NCBI RefSeq assembly: GCF_014191875.1
Contig: NZ_JACHXD010000011.1
Coordinates: forward strand, 124,001-188,000
Length of the DNA stretch: 64,000 bases
Direction: 5' to 3'
From: Pseudoduganella violacea
Lineage (GTDB): Bacteria; Pseudomonadota; Gammaproteobacteria; Burkholderiales; Burkholderiaceae_D
Shown here: one piece after another, positions 26,089 through 34,586 of the stretch
Position numbering within the stretch: the stretch's first letter is position 1
How the letters are laid out: each line of letters begins with the position of its first letter
Notes under the pieces: model-generated
Told to the model about the DNA's origin: nothing
The model's database searches: none
What the model saw: the letters and a program-made list of their open reading frames with translations, nothing else
Program-made: the position numbers and the translations under genes

Positions 26089-26814
26089 TTAAGCGCCGAG
26101 CAGGCGGTTGCCTGCCTCGTTCATGCTGTCGCTGGCCTTGAATAATTTCATCTGGATTTCAAACGTGCGGTTCAGGCTCATCACGGCGACCATTTCCTCG
26201 ACGGCCGAGACGTTGCTGCCTTCGAGGTGGCCGGAGCGGACCTGCACGGTGTTGTCGGTGTTGAGCAACTGGCCGTCGCGCGCGACCAGCAGGCCCGCTT
26301 CGTTCTTGGTCAGTTCCGCCGTTTCCGCCTTCACCAGTTTGAGCTTGTCGATCACCTGCATCTGGGCCTGGCCCGGCACCTGGATCGACACCGTGCCATC
26401 CTGGCCGATCTCGACGCGGGTGTGGATGGGCAGGGTCAGCGCGCCGCCTTCGCCCAGCAGCGGCATGCCGTTCACGGTCATGGTGCCGTCGGCGTCGAGC
26501 GTGATGCCGCCGGCGCGCGTATACGCCTCGCCCGTCGGGCCTTGCACGGCGAACATGCCGGCGCCGGAAATGGCGACATCGAGTTCGCGCCCGGTCGGCT
26601 TCAGCGCGCCCTGGCGGCCGTTGACGGCATTCGCCTGCATGCGCGACATATGGCGGTCGTCATAGCCGTAGCCGGGCAGGGCGGCGGCCGTGGCCAGCTC
26701 GAGGTTGGCGCGGAAGCCCGAGGTATCGAGGTTGGCCAGGTTGTTGGCGTGGACCTGTTGGCCCCGCAGCGCCCGCTCGGCGCCGCTCATCGCGGTATAG
26801 ATCAGCGCGTCCAT
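26089..26814 (-). CDS. flgF: Flagellar proximal rod protein FlgF
   Basis: A 241-residue rod protein. N-terminal MDALIYTAMSGAERALRGQQ and NNLANLDTSGFRANL, central AGMFAVQGPTGEAYTRAG and the C-terminal SNVSAVEEMVAVMSLNRTFE show the flagellar basal-body rod family; the order in the operon (E-F-G) and the YTAMSGAERAL start distinguish FlgF from FlgG. No signal peptide. 20 bp upstream of flgG. Confidence 0.96.
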   Translation of the reverse strand: MDALIYTAMSGAERALRGQQVHANNLANLDTSGFRANLELATAAALPGYGYDDRHMSRMQANAVNGRQGALKPTGRELDVAISGAGMFAVQGPTGEAYTRAGGITLDADGTMTVNGMPLLGEGGALTLPIHTRVEIGQDGTVSIQVPGQAQMQVIDKLKLVKAETAELTKNEAGLLVARDGQLLNTDNTVQVRSGHLEGSNVSAVEEMVAVMSLNRTFEIQMKLFKASDSMNEAGNRLLGA

Positions 26815-26827
26815 GCTGGGTCAGTCC

Positions 26828-28045
26828 TTACAGGGCTTGCATCAGCGATTGCAGCATCGCGTTCTCGGTCGAGATGACCTTGGAGTTGGCCTGGTAATTG
26901 CGCTGCGAGGTCATCAGGCTGACCAGCTCGGTCGTCACGTCCACGTTCGACTGTTCCAGCGAACCGGTGTTGAGGGAACCGGCCACGCCCTGGCCCGGTT
27001 CGGCATAGTTGGCCACGCCCGACTCGCCGCCGGCGATCCAGCTGGTGTTGTCGGCCGGGATCAAGCCTTCGTCATTGGGGAAGGTGGCCAGGGCCACGAC
27101 GGCGATCTGCTGCTTCAGGCCGTTGGAATACTTGGCGATCACGCCGCCATCCTTGTTCAGTTCCACGCCGACGAAGGTGCCGGGCGCGTTGCCGTCGGCG
27201 GCATTGACCGAGGTGTTGGCCTCGCCGGCCTGGAAGGTGGTGCCGGTATAGCCGATCACCACATTCATCGCGGCGGCCGCGCCGGCCGGAATGGCCACCG
27301 TGTAATTGGCCGGCGCCGGCGCCGTCAGCTTGCCGTTGACGTCAAATTGCAGATTGGTCGCGGCGGCGGTGGGGAAGGCGCCGTCGACGCTGACATACAC
27401 CGCGACCTCGGAAGGGGTGACGGTGGCGGTCTTGCGGAAATACTGGGTGATCGAATGCTGTTTGCCCAGGGAGTCGTAAATCACCGACACCTTGGACATA
27501 TTGTAGGTGGCGGGATCGACCACGCCGCTGGCGGGGGCGGCGGCCGGCCAGGGGCTGGCCGGCACTTTCCAGTCGGCCGACATATTGGCCTGGAAGTCGA
27601 CCTTGGTGGACGCCTTGCCCAACTGGGTGCCGGTCGGCACGGCGATATCGCCCATGGCGCCGCGCACGGTCGACGGCGGGGTCATGGCATAGCCTTGCAC
27701 GCGGCGGCCGGAGGCGTCGACGATGAAATTGTCGGCGGCCTTCTCGAACAGGCCGACGCGGGTGTAGTTCATCTGGCCGGTGGAATCCTTGGCCACGAAG
27801 AAGCCGCGGCCGTTGATCAGGGCGTCCAGGCCGCGGTTGGTGGTCAGCACGCCGCCGTTCTGGGTGATGGATTGGCTGGTCGAGCCGATGCGCGTGCCGG
27901 TCGGGCGCTCGCCGGCATACATGGCGGCGAAGTTGGCGCGGCTCGATTTGAAGCCGAGGGTGCCCGCATTGGCGACGTTGTTGCTGATGGTGCTCAGCTG
28001 TTCGTTGATGGCTTGAATGCCAGACAGTGCGATATCGAAGCTCAT
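26828..28045 (-). CDS. flgE: Flagellar hook protein FlgE
   Basis: A 405-residue hook subunit. Conserved ends: MSFDIALSGIQAINEQLSTI with SNNVANAGTLGFKSSRANFA, and the C-terminal SNVDVTTELVSLMTSQRNYQ. The middle is variable, as in all FlgE proteins, and forms the exposed hook surface. Length close to the ~400 residue enteric protein. It is coupled tightly to flgF (13 bp). Built under control of the FlgD cap and FliK ruler encoded in this locus. Confidence 0.97.
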   Translation of the reverse strand: MSFDIALSGIQAINEQLSTISNNVANAGTLGFKSSRANFAAMYAGERPTGTRIGSTSQSITQNGGVLTTNRGLDALINGRGFFVAKDSTGQMNYTRVGLFEKAADNFIVDASGRRVQGYAMTPPSTVRGAMGDIAVPTGTQLGKASTKVDFQANMSADWKVPASPWPAAAPASGVVDPATYNMSKVSVIYDSLGKQHSITQYFRKTATVTPSEVAVYVSVDGAFPTAAATNLQFDVNGKLTAPAPANYTVAIPAGAAAAMNVVIGYTGTTFQAGEANTSVNAADGNAPGTFVGVELNKDGGVIAKYSNGLKQQIAVVALATFPNDEGLIPADNTSWIAGGESGVANYAEPGQGVAGSLNTGSLEQSNVDVTTELVSLMTSQRNYQANSKVISTENAMLQSLMQAL

Positions 28046-28059
28046 GACGGTAACCTTTC

Positions 28060-28749
28060 TTAAATCTTGCTAGCGGAAGTGGTGGCGGACTTGCCGTTAA
28101 ACGCGGTAATGGCCGTGGAGGCAACCTCGCCCACATTGCCGACATTCAGCACAACATTGCCGTTGGCGCCCAGGCGCACGCTGTTCAAGCGGCCGGCGAC
28201 GTCGAGCGGCGGCTGTTCGCCGCTGCTGGTGACAACTTTCATCTTATAGGTGCCGGCCGGCAGGCCCAGCGCGGTCGGGTCGATCGCGAACGGCGCCACG
28301 CCGACGCCCAGCGGACCGAGGACGACGGAGCGTTCGATGCCGTCGCTGCCGGTCAGGATCAGGGTGGTCTTGCTGCTGGCGTTTTCCAGCGTCACTTCGC
28401 CCTTGACCTTGGCGCCATCGAGCTTGACGCTATCGCTGTTGACCATCACGTCCGAGCCGACCTGGCCGCCCAGGGCCAGCACCTGCATGCTTTGCAGCAC
28501 GCTGGCATTGGCGCTGGTGAGCTTGGCCATATTGTTCAAGGCCTCGGTCTGCGACAGCTGGGTCAGCTGCTGCACGAACTGGGCCGGGTCGCTGGGCGAG
28601 AGCGGGTCCTGGTTCTTGATCTGGGCCACCAGCAGCTTGGTGAACATTTCCTGGTTGGCGCTCATGCCGGAGGCGGCCGCGGGCGCGCCGCCGCCCTGCT
28701 GGCCGTTGGCGGCCGAGCTGGCCGTGTTGGTAAACAGATTGGTTTCCAT
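28060..28749 (-). CDS. flgD: Flagellar hook assembly cap protein FlgD
   Basis: A 229-residue hook-scaffold protein. The conserved N-terminal block EMFTKLLVAQIKNQDPLSPS followed by DPAQFVQQLTQLSQTEALNN identifies FlgD; the C-terminal half is the FlgD Ig/tudor-like part (GTYKMKVVTSSGEQPP, NSVRLGANGNVVLNVG). It is preceded by an Ala/Gly-rich flexible N-terminus. Position between flgC and flgE is canonical. Confidence 0.96.
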   Translation of the reverse strand: METNLFTNTASSAANGQQGGGAPAAASGMSANQEMFTKLLVAQIKNQDPLSPSDPAQFVQQLTQLSQTEALNNMAKLTSANASVLQSMQVLALGGQVGSDVMVNSDSVKLDGAKVKGEVTLENASSKTTLILTGSDGIERSVVLGPLGVGVAPFAIDPTALGLPAGTYKMKVVTSSGEQPPLDVAGRLNSVRLGANGNVVLNVGNVGEVASTAITAFNGKSATTSASKI

Positions 28750-28752
28750 GGA

Positions 28753-29169
28753 TTAGCCTTCGCCGAGTTTGAGCAGGGATTGCTGCATGCCGCGGATGCG
28801 GCCCAGCACTTCGACATTGGTCTCGAAAGCGCGCGAGGCCGACATCATGTCGGTCATCTCGGCCACCTGGTTGACGTTGGGGTAGAACACCATGCCCTCG
28901 GCATTGGCGAGCGGATTGCCCGGCTCGTGCACCTTGCGCAGGGCTTCCGCGCTTTCCACCACGTCGAGCACCTGGACGCGGCCGCCGGCGGCGCCGTTGA
29001 AGCCCTCGTTCATGACGGCGGCAAACACGGGCTTGCGCGCGCGGTAGGTTTCAGCTTCGCTGCCGGCCACCGAATCGGCATTGGCCAGATTGGAAGCGAC
29101 CGTGTTCAGGCGCACGGTCTGGGCCGCCATGGCCGAGCCGGCGATCTGGGAAATGTCCTTGAAGCTCAT
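28753..29169 (-). CDS. flgC: Flagellar proximal rod protein FlgC
   Basis: A 138-residue rod protein. The signature SAMAAQTVRLNTVASNLANA and the C-terminal VNQVAEMTDMMSASRAFETN define FlgC; the central YRARKPVFAAV segment is also typical. Length matches the family. It is separated from flgB by 2 bp and from flgD by 3 bp, so translation is tightly linked. Confidence 0.96.
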   Translation of the reverse strand: MSFKDISQIAGSAMAAQTVRLNTVASNLANADSVAGSEAETYRARKPVFAAVMNEGFNGAAGGRVQVLDVVESAEALRKVHEPGNPLANAEGMVFYPNVNQVAEMTDMMSASRAFETNVEVLGRIRGMQQSLLKLGEG

Positions 29170-29171
29170 GA

Positions 29172-29537
29172 TTATCCTTGTCCGTTGATGGCTTTGGCCA
29201 GGCCGCGCAGCTTCATATTGACGAAGGTCAGGCTGGTCTGGAACTCGGTGGCGTTTTGCGAGAAGGCGGCTTGTTCGACGCCGATCTCGACCGTGTTGCC
29301 ATCCTTGGTCGGGTGGTAGGGCACGCGGTACAGCGGCGCGTCGTCGCCGGCCAGGCTCAGCTCGCCGTCCGCCTCGGCCTGGACGCGGGCGAGGGCGGCG
29401 GCGAAGTCCATGTCCTGGGCCTGGAAGCCCGGTGTGTTCTCATTGGCAATATTGGAGGCCAGGACGCGGGTGCGTTCTGCCCGCAGCTGCAGCGCGTCGC
29501 TGTGCAGGCCGACCGCGTCCTTGAAATTGATGCCCAT
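29172..29537 (-). CDS. flgB: Flagellar proximal rod protein FlgB
   Basis: A 121-residue rod protein, first gene of the flgB-lafW run. Seen: AERTRVLASNIANENTPGFQ followed by AQDMDFAAAL, and the C-terminal EIGVEQAAFSQNATEFQTSL, all FlgB hallmarks. A good ribosome site (CAGGAGACAG) precedes the ATG. Transcribed away from flgA across a 124-bp divergent region. Confidence 0.96.
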   Translation of the reverse strand: MGINFKDAVGLHSDALQLRAERTRVLASNIANENTPGFQAQDMDFAAALARVQAEADGELSLAGDDAPLYRVPYHPTKDGNTVEIGVEQAAFSQNATEFQTSLTFVNMKLRGLAKAINGQG

Positions 29538-29661
29538 TTTCTGTCTCCTGAGATAAAACTGTCGCTATTCTGAAACACGGTACCAGGCTGCCATGTACAA
29601 TTGCGGCCACGGCTGCCCTACCGGGGAGCCCAGCCGCTACGCTATAGTAAAGGTATTGCCC
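29538..29661. promoter_or_regulatory. Divergent regulatory region between flgB and flgA
   Basis: The 124 bp between two divergent start codons must contain promoters for the rod/hook operon (minus) and for flgA (plus). The flgB ribosome site is clear. No sequence here closely matches sigma-28 (TAAA-N15-GCCGATAA). One minus-strand stretch, TGGTACCGTGTTTCA (29585-29571), looks partly like a -24/-12 sigma-54 promoter but lacks the essential GC at -12. A TATAGT hexamer (29643-29648) could be the -10 for flgA, although it lacks a good -35. Confidence 0.5.
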
Positions 29662-30387
29662 ATGTTCAACAATCCTATTGTACCCCGTTTGGCGATTTTA
29701 TTGCTTACCGGAATCACAAATATGTCGGCTTTGGCCGACACTTTACCGGAACAGGTGATAGCCCAGGTACACCAGGCGGCGCTGGAGCAATTGCAGCGCC
29801 AGGCGGAACGGGCCGGCTGGACGGCGGTGAAAGCCGAGGCCGAGGTGGTGCGCGGCAGTCGGCCGCTGCCCGCTTGCCGCACGCCGGTGACGGTGGACGG
29901 GGTCGACACGCGGGCGCCGGCGCGCATGCGCTTTGTGGCCGCCTGTCCGGGAGCGGAGGGCTGGCGGTACGATTTCGTGGTGCGTGGCAAGCTCTCGGCC
30001 AAGGTGGCGGTGCTGGCGGCCGATGTGGCGGCGGGCAAGCCGCTTGGCCTGGCCGACGTGTCGCTCGAACGCAACGACATCACCACGGTGCCGGATGCGC
30101 TGGCCGACCTGGCCGCCGTCGACGGCATGTCGGCGCGGCGCAGCCTGCGCGCCGGCGAAGTGCTGCGGCCGAATATGCTGATCGCGGCCCTGCTGGTGAA
30201 ACGCGGCGAGATGGTGCGCATCGTGGCCAAGCGCGAGCAGATCGAAGTGAGCATGGCGGGCGAGGCGCTCGATGCCGGCGCGCGCGGCGCCATCGTGCGG
30301 GTGCGCAATGCCAGCGGCACCACCATCCGCGCCCGCGTCATCGACGCTGGGACGGTGGAGCCTGCTGACCTGCCGGGGGCCAATTAA
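29662..30387 (+). CDS. flgA: FlgA, periplasmic P-ring assembly chaperone
   Basis: A 241-residue protein starting at MFNNPIVPRL, giving a signal peptide cut near SALA-D. The SAF domain is seen around LSAKVAVLAADVAAGKPLGL, with SARRSLRAGEVLRPNMLIAA and the C-terminal VKRGEMVRIVAKREQIEVSM and GTTIRARVIDAGTVE typical of FlgA. It helps FlgI polymerise into the P ring. Divergent from flgB and overlapping the muramidase gene tail-to-tail by 4 bp. An upstream in-frame start (29593) would place 23 non-signal residues first and was rejected. Confidence 0.94.
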   Translation: MFNNPIVPRLAILLLTGITNMSALADTLPEQVIAQVHQAALEQLQRQAERAGWTAVKAEAEVVRGSRPLPACRTPVTVDGVDTRAPARMRFVAACPGAEGWRYDFVVRGKLSAKVAVLAADVAAGKPLGLADVSLERNDITTVPDALADLAAVDGMSARRSLRAGEVLRPNMLIAALLVKRGEMVRIVAKREQIEVSMAGEALDAGARGAIVRVRNASGTTIRARVIDAGTVEPADLPGAN

Positions 30388-31181
30388 TCCTCCGGGCGCT
30401 GGGCGATGCGCGCCGCCAGGCGCGTGAGTTTCTCGGCGTAGCCGGGATCGGTGGCATACCCGCCCTGGACCAGACCCTGGGCGAAGGCACGGGCGTTATT
30501 ACCCGCATGCAAAGCTTTTTGATAACGCGGATTGTCCAGCAGCAGGCTGGCATAGTCGCGGAAGGCGGCGCCCTGGTCGGGGTAGCTGCGGAAACGTTCC
30601 ACTTTCTTCATGGCCACGCCACCTTCATACTCGGTGGTGCGGGCGGGATTGACTTCGCCCTGCCACTGGCCGCCGGCCTTGATGCCGAACAGATTATTGC
30701 TGTCGGCGCCGCCGGGCAGGCGCAAGGGACGCTGGCCCCAGCCCGATTCCAGCGCGGCATGGGCGGCCACGATGTCGGGTGCCACGCCCAGTCGTTCGCC
30801 GGCTTCCGCCGCCCACGGCTTGATGTTGGCCAAAAACTGTTCCTGGGTTTCGCCATCGACGCCGTTGGCAGCGCCGGCCGGCGTATTGCCGTCGATGGCG
30901 CCGCCGGCCAGACGGGCGCGCAGGGCGGCCGCTTCCACGCTCAAGGCGCTGCCGGCGCCGTTGTCGGGCGCGCTGAAGCCGGCGCCATGGGCCAGGAAAT
31001 CCTGGACCTCGGACTGCACCTGGCGGAAGGCGGCGCCGAAACGCTGGCCGGCGTCGCCGCCGGCACTGGTGAAGGCGGCCGGCAGCACGGCTTGGGTCGC
31101 GCCCATATTCGAGCGCGTCGCCTGGGTGGCGGCGGTCGCTTGCGTGGCGCTGGTGCGCGCGAAGAAATCAGACCGGTTCAT
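30384..31181 (-). CDS. Stand-alone FlgJ-type muramidase (glucosaminidase domain)
   Basis: A 265-residue protein starting at MNRSDFFART (overlaps flgN by 14 bp). The C-terminal ~170 residues form the glucosaminidase/FlgJ muramidase domain: AGERLGVAPDIVAAHAALES (catalytic Glu in ALESGWGQR), NNLFGIKAGGQW, VERFRSYPDQGAAFRDYASL and GYATDPGYAEKL. The N-terminal ~90 residues are low-complexity and hold no FlgJ rod-binding domain and no Sec signal, so export through the flagellar gate is likely. It complements the domain missing from flgJ at 23101-23499. Last gene of the fliD-fliA-motAB-flgMN run. Confidence 0.9.
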   Translation of the reverse strand: MNRSDFFARTSATQATAATQATRSNMGATQAVLPAAFTSAGGDAGQRFGAAFRQVQSEVQDFLAHGAGFSAPDNGAGSALSVEAAALRARLAGGAIDGNTPAGAANGVDGETQEQFLANIKPWAAEAGERLGVAPDIVAAHAALESGWGQRPLRLPGGADSNNLFGIKAGGQWQGEVNPARTTEYEGGVAMKKVERFRSYPDQGAAFRDYASLLLDNPRYQKALHAGNNARAFAQGLVQGGYATDPGYAEKLTRLAARIAQRPED

Positions 31182-31596
31182 AAATCTGATCCTCGCCCTT
31201 GAGTACTTTTTCCATGATGGTGTATTGCTCGGCGAGCAAGTCGCCATTGCGCTTGCCGCTGGCTTTCGCCGCAAGCACCATTTGTTCCAATTCCGCCCAG
31301 TCGGCTTCGAGGCGGGCGCGCGGCTCATGCTTGAGCAGGGCAAACACCTGGGCCATGCCGCCTTGCGCACCGACCAGCCGTTCGGCCAGTTCCACGCGCA
31401 GGCGGCGCCGCACCTCCATGCTGTCGACCAGGGTGGAAATCTCGGCGGCGATCTCGCCCAGACGCGCCTGCTGGTGGCGCAGCGCGGCCTGGAACTGCTG
31501 CTCGAGCAGCTCGATCAGGTTGCGGTAAGCCTGCTGGTCCTCGGCCACGCCTTGCAGCAGGCCGAGCATGGCTTGCTGGCGCGTCATCTGGTTCAC
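31168..31596 (-). CDS. flgN: FlgN-like export chaperone for FlgK/FlgL
   Basis: A 142-residue all-helical cytosolic protein. Its pattern LLQGVAEDQQAYRNLIELLE QQF followed by ALRHQQARLGEIAAEISTLV fits the FlgN family, which binds FlgK and FlgL before secretion. The start ATG overlaps the flgM stop (ATGA), the usual flgMN arrangement. Identification rests mostly on size, helix pattern and context, since FlgN is weakly conserved. Confidence 0.85.
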   Translation of the reverse strand: MNQMTRQQAMLGLLQGVAEDQQAYRNLIELLEQQFQAALRHQQARLGEIAAEISTLVDSMEVRRRLRVELAERLVGAQGGMAQVFALLKHEPRARLEADWAELEQMVLAAKASGKRNGDLLAEQYTIMEKVLKGEDQIYEPV

Positions 31597-31868
31597 TTTT
31601 CGCTCCCGTGGAAGCGCTGGATCAGGCCGGCGAGCTTGCCGGCGTTGAACGGCAGTTCACCCTTGGCCAGGGCGTCGCGCAACTGGGCCACTTTCTCGTG
31701 GTCGATATCGGGCAGGTCGCGCAGCGCCTGCAGCGCCGGTTGCAGCACGGCCGATTGCAGTTCGGCCGGGGCGGACGGCGCGGCCGCGGCGTGGGCGCCG
31801 TCGGCGGCTGTGACCTCGCTGACCTGCTGGACGCTGACCCCGCCCGGGGTGGCGGTGGTGATACGCAT
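31593..31868 (-). CDS. flgM: Anti-sigma-28 factor FlgM
   Basis: A 91-residue small protein starting at MRITTATPGG. The C-terminal half (DIDHEKVAQLRDALAKGELP and NAGKLAGLIQRFHG) matches the FlgM sigma-binding region, where the R-x-A-I/L-x-x-G motif is conserved. It holds FliA inactive until it is exported through the finished hook. The N-terminal half is disordered, as expected for an exported anti-sigma. Placed 22 bp after motB and coupled to flgN. Confidence 0.92.
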   Translation of the reverse strand: MRITTATPGGVSVQQVSEVTAADGAHAAAAPSAPAELQSAVLQPALQALRDLPDIDHEKVAQLRDALAKGELPFNAGKLAGLIQRFHGSEK

Positions 31869-31890
31869 ACGTTGCCCCCTTGTCTTGTTT

Positions 31891-32883
31891 TCAATGGCCA
31901 TTGCCGTTGCCCTTTGCACCCGGCAGCAGCTTATTGCGCAGCTGCTGCAGTATATTAACATCAGGCAACTCAGAATCCACATCCAAGGTCAAAGGACTCT
32001 TCTTGCCAGGCATGCCGAACATGGCCGAAATGGCGGCGGCCTGCCCCTTGGTGAGAATGAGCAGCTCGATGCGGCGGTTGATGCCGGCTGTCGCATTTTT
32101 GACATCGAGCGGGGCGCGGTCGGCCATGCCGACCACTTGCAGCACGCTGTCGGTGGGCATGCTGCCGGCCAGCAGCTGGGCGCGCGCCGACATGGCGCGG
32201 TTGGACGACAGATTCCAGTTGGAGAAGGCCGAATGGCCGGTGTCGGCGTACTGCAGGGAGTCGGTGTGGCCGACGATCAGCATCTGGTTTTCCATCTTGG
32301 CAAACAGCGGCCCCATCTTGCGCAGCAGGGCTTGGAATTTGCCGGTCGGCACGGCGCTGCCGCGCACGAACATGCCTTGCTCGTCCGTATCGTGCAGCAT
32401 CACGCGCAAGCCATAGGGCGTGACCACCGATTCGAGGTTGCTGGCCAAGCCCGCTTCCTCGCTCATATTGCCCAGGGCCTTGGCCAGTTGCTGCAAATCG
32501 TTGGGCGTGTCGTAGCTGACGCGCTCGGGCTGGGCTTGGGGATTGGTTTGCGTGCTTTGCGCGGCGTTGCCGGGCGCGTCGGTATTGCCGGTGCGGGTCA
32601 TCGGGAAGCGCTCGATCAGGCTGCCGCGCGGGCCGCCGATCTGCTGCGGCATCACGCCCTTGCCCTGGTCGGTCTTGTTGCCGTCGGCCTCGGTCAGGAT
32701 TTGCTCCAGGCTTTCGGTATTGCGCGAGGCCATCAGCCACAGCACCAGGAACAGGCACATCAGGGCGAGGCAGAAGTCGGCGAACGCGACTTTCCAGGCG
32801 CCGCCGTGCTCGTCGTGCTTGTGCTTGCCGCCGCCGCGCTTGACGATGGTCGCTTCGTGGTGCTTATCATGCGGCTTTAGCAC
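31891..32883 (-). CDS. motB: MotB/LafU stator protein
   Basis: A 330-residue stator subunit. Single N-terminal membrane helix VAFADFCLALMCLFLVLWLM carrying the ion-conducting Asp (ADF), and a C-terminal OmpA-like peptidoglycan-binding domain (LIVGHTDSLQYADT, NWNLSSNRAMSARAQLL, GINRRIELLIL). No ATG is available at the front; GTG at 32883 is preferred over GTG 32889/32895 because GGAGG lies 5 bp before it. It overlaps motA by 17 bp. Corresponds to lafU in lateral systems; the single Asp is compatible with proton use. Confidence 0.93.
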   Translation of the reverse strand: MLKPHDKHHEATIVKRGGGKHKHDEHGGAWKVAFADFCLALMCLFLVLWLMASRNTESLEQILTEADGNKTDQGKGVMPQQIGGPRGSLIERFPMTRTGNTDAPGNAAQSTQTNPQAQPERVSYDTPNDLQQLAKALGNMSEEAGLASNLESVVTPYGLRVMLHDTDEQGMFVRGSAVPTGKFQALLRKMGPLFAKMENQMLIVGHTDSLQYADTGHSAFSNWNLSSNRAMSARAQLLAGSMPTDSVLQVVGMADRAPLDVKNATAGINRRIELLILTKGQAAAISAMFGMPGKKSPLTLDVDSELPDVNILQQLRNKLLPGAKGNGNGH

Positions 32884-33778
32884 GGCCACCTCCACGGCGA
32901 GAATCCGGCTCGCTATCGCGGCCTTCCATGGCGTTGATCCAGCCTTCGAGCTGGGCGAAGCTTGGCTTGATGTTCAGCTGCACCAGGCGGCGGCCGGCGT
33001 CGATGGCCAGCAGCGGCGGCTTGCCGGCGACGTGCGTGACCAGCACCACTTTCACGCATTCCATGGTGGACGCTTCCTGCACCACCAGCTGCTTCATCAT
33101 ATTCGACAGCGGGTCGAGCAGGCCGTAGCAGAAGAAGATGCCGATGAAGGTGCCGACCATGGCCGCGCCCACGTGTTCGGCGATCTCGCCCGAGGTGGCG
33201 CCGCCGCCCACGCTGTTCATGGTCATCACGATGCCGAGCACGGCGGCCAGAATACCGAAGCCGGGCATGGCTTCGCCGATCTTCTGCAGCGATTTGGCCG
33301 GCTGGGTCAGCTCTTCATGGATGGCTTCCAGTTCCTGCTCGAGCACGCCTTCGAGCTCGTGCGCGTTGATCTTGCCCATCGCCATCAGGCGGAAGTTGTC
33401 GACGATGAAGGCGAGCAGCTTCGGCTCTTCCAGCACGGCCGGGTAGCGCTGGAACAGCGGGCTTTCCTTCGGCGCCTCGACGTGGGCGTCGAGCGCTTTC
33501 AAGCCGCCAGCCGCCAGTTGCAGCAGTTCATACATGAGCAGCAGCAATTGGCGCTGGAACTCGGAATCGTACTTCTTGCGGAAGACAATTTTCTTGAGCT
33601 GGCCGCCGGTTTCGCCCAGCACATGGCGTGGGTTGCCCAGCACGAAAGCGCCGAGGCCGGCGCCGGCGATAATGATCAGCTCGATCGGTTGCCAGATGGC
33701 GTGGAACGTGCCGCCCATCATGGCGAAACCGCCGAACACACTGCCGAGCACGATGAGAATACCGACTAATTGCTGCAT
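32867..33778 (-). CDS. motA: MotA/LafT stator protein
   Basis: A 303-residue inner-membrane stator subunit with four hydrophobic segments. Seen: MQQLVGILIVLGSVFGGFAM, GNPRHVLGETGGQLKK, the cytoplasmic charged loop with EPKLLAFIVDNFRLMAMGKI and the conserved PGFGILAAVLGIVMTMNSVG. Length is typical. Together with MotB it forms the channel that drives rotation by pushing FliG. It follows fliA with 36 bp between them, the lafS-lafT-lafU order. Confidence 0.95.
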   Translation of the reverse strand: MQQLVGILIVLGSVFGGFAMMGGTFHAIWQPIELIIIAGAGLGAFVLGNPRHVLGETGGQLKKIVFRKKYDSEFQRQLLLLMYELLQLAAGGLKALDAHVEAPKESPLFQRYPAVLEEPKLLAFIVDNFRLMAMGKINAHELEGVLEQELEAIHEELTQPAKSLQKIGEAMPGFGILAAVLGIVMTMNSVGGGATSGEIAEHVGAAMVGTFIGIFFCYGLLDPLSNMMKQLVVQEASTMECVKVVLVTHVAGKPPLLAIDAGRRLVQLNIKPSFAQLEGWINAMEGRDSEPDSRRGGGRAKAA

Positions 33779-33814
33779 GATTGCTTGCCTTTCATTTCAT
33801 TATCTTGGTGCCGC

Positions 33815-34549
33815 TTAGCGCTGCAGCACTGCCTTCATCTTGCCCAGGGCCGCCTTGTTGAGCTGGCAGACGCGGGCGTCCGTCAAATCCAGCACGGCGG
33901 CAATTTCTTTATAGCTCAGCTCGAACTCGTAATACATCTGCACCACGCGCTGCTCGCGCTCGTCCAGGCCGTTCAGCGCCTGTTCCAGGCTGCGCCGCAC
34001 CATCAGCTGCTCTTCCGGACTGGGCGCGCTGCCCGCGTCGCTCAGCGTGTCTTGCAGCAGGTCGTCGAAGCTGGCGATCTGCTCGGCGTTCTCGTCCAGC
34101 AGATAGCTCTGGTATTCCTCGGGCGTCAGGCCGAGGCCGGCGATCGCCTCGTGCTCGGCCGGTTCGCGCCCGAGCTTGCGCGTGAGCGCGCGCATGGCGT
34201 CGCGCAGCTTGTGGCTGTGCTGGCGCACGGCGCGCGGGCGCCAATCCTGGCGCCGCAGCTCGTCGAGAATGGCGCCGCGGATGCGCAGGCTGGCGTAGCT
34301 GCCGAAGGCGGCGTCGGGCGTGCCATAGCGGCGCAGCGCTTCGAGCAAGCCCATCAGGCCAATCTGCTCCATATCGTCGCGGTCGATCGCGCCCGCCACC
34401 TGCGAATTGAGCTGGCGCACGATGCGTTTGACCAGCGGCGCATAATCCACCAGGCACTTCTGCTCGGCGGCCGGACTGAGCGTCGGCGCGGCGGCCGCCG
34501 TTTCGCCATACCCATCGGCGCAGGCTTCCGCTTGTTCTAAATATGCCAT
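33815..34549 (-). CDS. fliA: Flagellar sigma factor FliA (sigma-28, LafS)
   Basis: A 244-residue sigma-70 family factor. Region 2 shows LVDYAPLVKRIVRQLN and ASLRIRGAILDELRRQDWRP (the FliA-specific RGAxLDELRxQDW), and region 4 shows LSYKEIAAVLDLTDARVCQL. It directs transcription of late genes (flagellin, cap, stator) and is antagonised by FlgM of the same locus. It lies between fliL and motA as lafS does in lateral systems. Confidence 0.96.
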   Translation of the reverse strand: MAYLEQAEACADGYGETAAAAPTLSPAAEQKCLVDYAPLVKRIVRQLNSQVAGAIDRDDMEQIGLMGLLEALRRYGTPDAAFGSYASLRIRGAILDELRRQDWRPRAVRQHSHKLRDAMRALTRKLGREPAEHEAIAGLGLTPEEYQSYLLDENAEQIASFDDLLQDTLSDAGSAPSPEEQLMVRRSLEQALNGLDEREQRVVQMYYEFELSYKEIAAVLDLTDARVCQLNKAALGKMKAVLQR

Positions 34550-34586
34550 GAAAATCCCATCTCCTGCTTGGCTTCGGGGTCGGGCA

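Noticed and set aside
29571..29585. Sigma-54-like site TGGTACCGTGTTTCA (minus strand) upstream of flgB
   Set aside because: The -12 GC dinucleotide is missing (CA instead), and no sigma-54 activator gene is in the locus. It is kept only as a weak possibility.
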